Positions 59,180-64,000 of a stretch of 64,000 nucleotides of DNA are shown piece by piece. A program made the position numbers and the translations under genes. Location of the stretch: contig CM034547.1 of the NCBI GenBank assembly GCA_020055645.1, forward strand, positions 2,356,001 through 2,420,000. The letters run 5' to 3'. Positions within the stretch are counted from its first letter, which is position 1. Each line of letters starts with the position of its first letter. Below the pieces are notes generated by a model. That model was not told where the DNA came from. It made no database searches and saw only the letters and a list, made by a program, of their open reading frames with translations. This stretch comes from Tomocerus qinae. Lineage: Eukaryota > Arthropoda > Collembola > Entomobryomorpha > Tomoceridae.

Positions 59180-59932
59180 TCAAAATGAACGCGCATATTC
59201 TCCGCAACAATTACGACATAAGTGGCCTGGACGACCAAGAAACACGCCACAACCAACACATTTAGCCTCATCAGCACTTTTAGCACGCTCAATCAACAAA
59301 AGATGGTATTCTGGACACTGATAAATAAGGTGATCAGCCCGCGAACACACAAAACAAAGCTTCTGACCCTTTAAGTTTTTATGGATGTTAGCCATCCGCT
59401 GAGTTTTCTGAATGTCTTTCTTGGACCTATGATTCACCCCACTATAGCACCCGTTACCATTACTTCCTCGCCGATGTCTACCATTGTTACTGTCACGATT
59501 GTCTCGCTGATTGCCTTGCTCGAAACGAGAACCAACTCGTCTCCGTGAGCCTCCTCGGCTTTCGGGCAAATCCCGATCTCGCCGTATGCGTACAACATTG
59601 TCACGACTGTTACGATTCTCTCTCCACGCTACGTTTTGTGAAGGAATGTATGTCACAGAGTTTTCAGTCACTTGAGCCAAACCAACTCCTGGCAAACTGA
59701 CATCAAATGAACGCTGATTGAACTCTATTCCTCCAGATGATTGTTGCTGCGCAATAAATCCAAAAGAAGGACCCGGAACTTCATTTTCCCAAGCACCATC
59801 ATAATTATTGGCAGTATCCCGGTTTTCCGTTGACAGACGACCCAAGGAATTAGCAACTTCATCTACTGGGCTCGTTACCCTTGGTCTAGGCTCCCAGCTG
59901 TCATCGGAGTCATTCCAATTATTTTGAGACAT
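59180..59932 (-). other. Post-integrase ORF of the Ty3/gypsy element (zinc knuckle, RG-rich)
   Basis: About 250 residues lie between integrase and the 3' LTR. The N-terminal half is acidic and polar. The middle is rich in Arg, Gly and Asn (VRIRRDRDLPESRGGSRRR). Near the C-terminus CFVCSRADHLIYQC fits the CX2CX4HX4C zinc knuckle of nucleocapsids, followed by a second Cys cluster (CVGCG...CRNCCG). It has no signal peptide or membrane segment, so it is not envelope-like. RNA or DNA binding is inferred. Confidence 0.6.
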
Positions 59933-62900
59933 CTACAAAATTTACAAAAATATTAGTACATTGAGCACAAGTATTGAACCGCGCCCGCAATCATTTGCAA
60001 CTTCTTTAATTGCCCCCTTTTACCAATGAGATCTGAAGGTACCGAAAACCCAAACCTGTCTATCGGTTTCGTATTTTGACTACTTCTCCTGGCTTCACTC
60101 ACGTCAGATTCTTCCGTATCAGATCTACTAGTAGCCTCTACCGTGGGCTGACTTACAGTAGGCTGACTTACACTTGGGGTACCAATTGGTGTATCAAATT
60201 GCTCTTGTCCACTCTCTGGACTATGAAATGTACTTTCTGCACTCTGTACCTCGTCTGTATTTACAATACTATCATCAAAAAGATTACTACTTACATTAGA
60301 AACATCCCCTTGATTATTAGAATTATTTCCCACAAAAATAGACGTATTCCCATCAACATTATAACTATTTCCCGAAACATTTGAATTATCCCCATCAAAA
60401 ATTACATTAGAATCATTCCCAAAAGTACTACTATTAGCTTCAAAATTACTAGAATTTCCCCCATTACCTTCTAAAATACTCCCATCACTGATAACATTAC
60501 TAGACACATTCATACACACACTTTCAACATTTTCACGATCTTTACTCTCTCCACTAATACTTTCTCCACTCAAGCGATGACTTTCCGTCGATGTAATTTT
60601 GCTATGATCCTGTGCATTTTCTCCACACGTTTCTATACCTTCAATGCTCCAAATATGAGAAGTAAATGACTTATTACTCTCCATTGGACCATCCAAGTCC
60701 TCTGTATTTAATAAACGAGCAATTTCAGTATAGACCGTCGCATCACTAATATTTCCTGACTCATCTTCAGTAGTATGATCACTAAAATCAAAACTATCTT
60801 CATACCTATTCAATATAGGAGTCCATTTAACAGTAGGAGAATTACGAGATAAATTCGAAACTATTTCTGCAGGAAGTTCGTCTTCATCATAGAAGTCGTA
60901 TTCGGAATCGGAGTCCGATGTAAACTCTGCATAATACGGTTTCAAATGTCTGACATTCTCTTCCCGTGTTTGACCTTTAGAACCCTCACGCATGTCTAAA
61001 ATTTGGTAACTTATAGGTCCTGTCTGTTTTACAACAATATATGGCCCTTTCCAATGAACTAACCATTTAGAAACTTTACCCGGTATGCGCGCAAAATTCG
61101 CAAGCCAAACTTTTTCTCCCTCATTGTAATTTTTAGGCTTATGTTTTTCATCCCATCGCACTTTCTCCATATGCTGAAACTTGTCAGTGCGTCCTTTGGC
61201 GATCTGTTGAGCTCGCCTAGCTCTAGTCATAATTATGTTAGGTTCGTCATCTCCTGCCTTTTCTAAGATAGTTGGTGTTACTGCATCGCACGGCAATCTA
61301 GGTTCTCTACCATGCATGACATAAAAAGGCGAATATTGGTTTACTTTATGAACAGTGTTATTCAATGCGTAGGCTACCCTGTTAAGATATTTATCCCAAT
61401 CGTTCATGTTCTCATTCACATGTTTAGCCAAGATATTTTTTATTACTGCATTTGAACGTTCTACAACTCCATTAGTCTGAGGATTATATGGTGAACTATG
61501 TATAAGTCTTATATGATATTTGTCACAGAATTCCTGAAAATCCTTAGACATAAAGTTTGATCCTCTATCTGCCAAAATTTCTCTAGGACAAGAATGATGT
61601 GATGAATAAATCACTCCCTCCGTGAGGACTTTAATTACATACTTTGTATCCGTTCCTTTAATTGGAAATATGTCCACAAAACGCGTAAGATGATCTATGA
61701 CTACTAATGCATACTGATTTTGCCTTGGAAAGGGTGTTGCCGGAAATGGTCCTATCAGATCAATTCCAACACGATCGTATGGTAAGTCAGGTGTAGGAAT
61801 CGGTTGTGCCGGCCCTGGAGCCGCACCTGCCCTCCGATTATACTGCTGACAGATCTGGCAACCCAAAACAAACTTTCGAGTATGCCTGTACATACCTTTC
61901 CAATAATACCATCTCACAATTTTCATGTACTTCTTTTAGAACCTGTTTTCTAAGTCCTAGTGGAACCACAAGTCGCCACATATTTTCATCTTCCGTCTCT
62001 CCTGCTTTGTATAACAGACCGTCTATCAAAGTATAAGTGTCATATTTCGGATCTGCTTCATATGTATCCATCCAACGTGCTCTAACTAAGTCTCTTATGA
62101 TATCCACTAATTCTGGATCAAAACTCTGCCGATGTTTCCATTCAGCAATCTTTTCTAGACCACACAAATGATCACCAAAATCAAGTGGATCAGACACGGA
62201 TGTTACATTACTTAATGCAAGTGGATAACGTAACAAGGCATCTACATGACCATGACTCTTGCCTGAAACATATTGTATGTCGAAGTAATACGGTTGTAAA
62301 CGTAAAGCCCATCTGGCTAACCTTCCCTGTGGATCTTTCATCTTTAACAAATAGCATAAAGAACAATGGTCAGTTACAATGATGAAATGTTTACCATGAA
62401 TGTAAGGTCGAAATGCCTCAACAGCATATAATATACCTAAACATTTAATTTCAGTCACGCTGTACTTTTTCTCATGAGGTTTAAGTGCTCGAGAAATGTA
62501 TGCAACGACTTTCCATTGCCCATCCTTATCTTTTTGCTCAACCGTTTCACAGATATCCTGCTGTTCACAGATATCCTGCTGTTGTTCCAAAGTAGCACCA
62601 AGCCCTGTATAGCTTGCATCTGTGCATATACGAGTAGGGACATCATCTTGAGGATGTGCCATTATCGGAGGAGAAACCAAAGCAGCTTTTAGATCTAAAA
62701 ATGCCTGCTCCTGCTCTTCACCCCAAATGAATGGTACATTCTTGCATGTTAATGCCGTAAGTGGTCTCGCTCTTTTTGAAAACCCTTTAATGAACCTACG
62801 ATAATATCCAGCAAAATTCACAAAAGACAAAATGTCCTTGACATTAGCCGGTCGTGGAAATTCTACCACAGCTTTACATTTATTAGGATCTGCAGATATT

Positions 62901-64000
62901 CCTTCAGCCGATATGATATGACCTAAGAATTTGATCTTATTATCTGCAAACGTACATTTAGCTGGCTTAAGCTTTAATCCTGCTTTCTTCAGACATTCAA
63001 AAACTGTCTCCAAATGCTCTAAATGTGATTCAAAATCCCGGCTATAAACTATAATGTCGTCGAGATACGCTAATGCAATAGTCCATTTTAGACCACCTAA
63101 AACTGCATCAATCAGTCTCTGGAATGTGGATGGTGCATTGCACAAACCAAAGGGCATGCAATTCCACTGGAATTGACCGTCTGGACAAACGAAGGCAGTT
63201 TTGTCACTTGATTCAGGATCCATAGGAACCTGATAATATGCAGACTCACAATCCATTGTGCTAAGATACTTACTAAATGCAAATCTATCCAAAGCATCGT
63301 CTAATCTTGGTAAAGGATACCCAGTCTTTTTCGTAAGTGCATTGACTGCACGAAAGTCTACACAAAAACGCAAAGTTCCATCAGATTTTTTAACAAGGAC
63401 AACTGGAGAGGACCATGGTGAATCAGAAGGTACGATTACTCCTTTAGCTAATAAGTCAGCAACTTGCTTAGATATCTCTTGTCTCTCCGCAAATGAACAT
63501 CTATATGGTTTTTGTGCTACTGGCTGTGCCCCTTGCACATCTATATGGTGAGTAACTAGATTACATCTACCCAGATCCATAGCATTCTTAGTAAAAACGT
63601 CACGATACTTATAAAGTAAGTCATATATTTGTTCAGTTTGTTCAGTTGTCAAGTCCTTTCCTAAAGTGATCTTTTTCAGAAACTCTTTTGCTTCAGGCTC
63701 TAATGAATCTAAATGTTCGATTCTGACTTTTTGTCCTTTAGTACTAGCAGTCTTAACAGATTCAGCCTTTTCTGATTTAATTGTCTCTTCTACTTCGTCT
63801 GCACTGCATACTATCATGTCAACTTCCAAGATTTCATAAGTACCTATTAGTACACGCTTTTTCAACAGTATTGGCCGTTTGGTAGTATTAATGATATAAG
63901 TACAACCTTTACCATTTTTTACATCAACTACAGCATTTCCAACAGAAACGCGTTTAGTATTTTGTAATTCTTGACGTGGTGTTATTATAATACTATTGTC

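Larger units (their letters stand above)
58377..64000 (-). mobile_element. Ty3/gypsy LTR retrotransposon, 3' part (runs off the window)
   Basis: The pol region lies on the minus strand. Reverse transcriptase (about 62.9-63.6 kb) shows DSPWSSPVVLVKKSDG, CVDFRAVN, QWNCMPFGLCNAPSTFQR and the YLDD box. RNase H (about 62.3-62.7 kb) shows CTDASYTGLGA and VTDHCSL. Integrase (about 61.0-61.9 kb) shows its zinc-binding start, DLIGPFP, SSPYNPQTNGVVERSN and a C-terminal WKGPYIV segment. A Ser/Asn-rich tail follows. A further ORF with a zinc knuckle lies at about 59.2-59.9 kb, then an untranslated stretch and the LTR. Gag, most of protease and the 5' LTR are outside. The visible part looks close to whole, with about one break, which suggests a fairly young copy. 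Confidence 0.9.

Overview
The window is from an animal nuclear genome and most likely an arthropod. It is AT-rich. Its genes have short spliced introns with ordinary GT-AG ends, and it is packed with transposons. A springtail (Collembola) would fit the WS/DGAT-type acyltransferase with its short introns, but that is inference and the sequence does not prove it. I recognised no bacterial-type feature, CRISPR array, rRNA or tRNA gene.

Host genes, left to right. A calcineurin A catalytic subunit lies at 10378-12060 (+), with its catalytic domain in one exon. Two paralogous C2H2 zinc-finger genes follow, one of seven exons at 21636-24232 (+) and one of three coding exons at 32109-33744 (+). An HPS5/pink gene (BLOC-2 subunit) is at 36062-39527 (+). 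A WS/DGAT-family acyltransferase of four exons is at 40230-42045 (-). A four-helix membrane protein of four exons is at 44871-46292 (-). I rebuilt the exon structures from splice signals, reading phase and protein continuity. The genes form no obvious joint pathway. HPS5 acts in sorting to lysosome-related organelles, the acyltransferase in neutral lipid or wax synthesis, and calcineurin in calcium signalling.

Repeats fill most of 1-10.3 kb, 12.6-21 kb and 48-57 kb. Three classes dominate. (a) Large foldback (inverted-repeat) elements lie at 1-558 (partial), 1755-3965, 7743-9036, 12670-14460, 15585-18160, 18270-19393, 48150-49430 and 54430-55790. Several share a core with paired CCAAT boxes, and three contain related coding scraps in their loops. 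(b) Non-autonomous hAT-type elements with 8-bp target duplications lie at 4216-4920, 5705-5925, 15619-15791, 19408-20879 with 19813-20641 nested in it, and 50343-52904. Three of these are filled with a tandem or low-complexity repeat, the largest being about 55 copies of a 31-bp unit. (c) Tc1/mariner-type derivatives lie at 30945-32021 and 55922-56504. A dead LINE sits inside one foldback and a P-element-like transposase scrap inside another.

The right edge (58377-64000, - strand) is the 3' part of a Ty3/gypsy LTR element that runs off the window. It has one LTR, reverse transcriptase, RNase H and integrase, and an unusual zinc-knuckle ORF after integrase.

The most interesting signals are the related short peptide encoded in the loops of distinct foldback elements, the pair of 20-nt microexons in the zinc-finger gene, the calcineurin intron whose retention would remove the autoinhibitory segment, and the hAT element carrying a 31-bp satellite with 62-bp higher-order structure.
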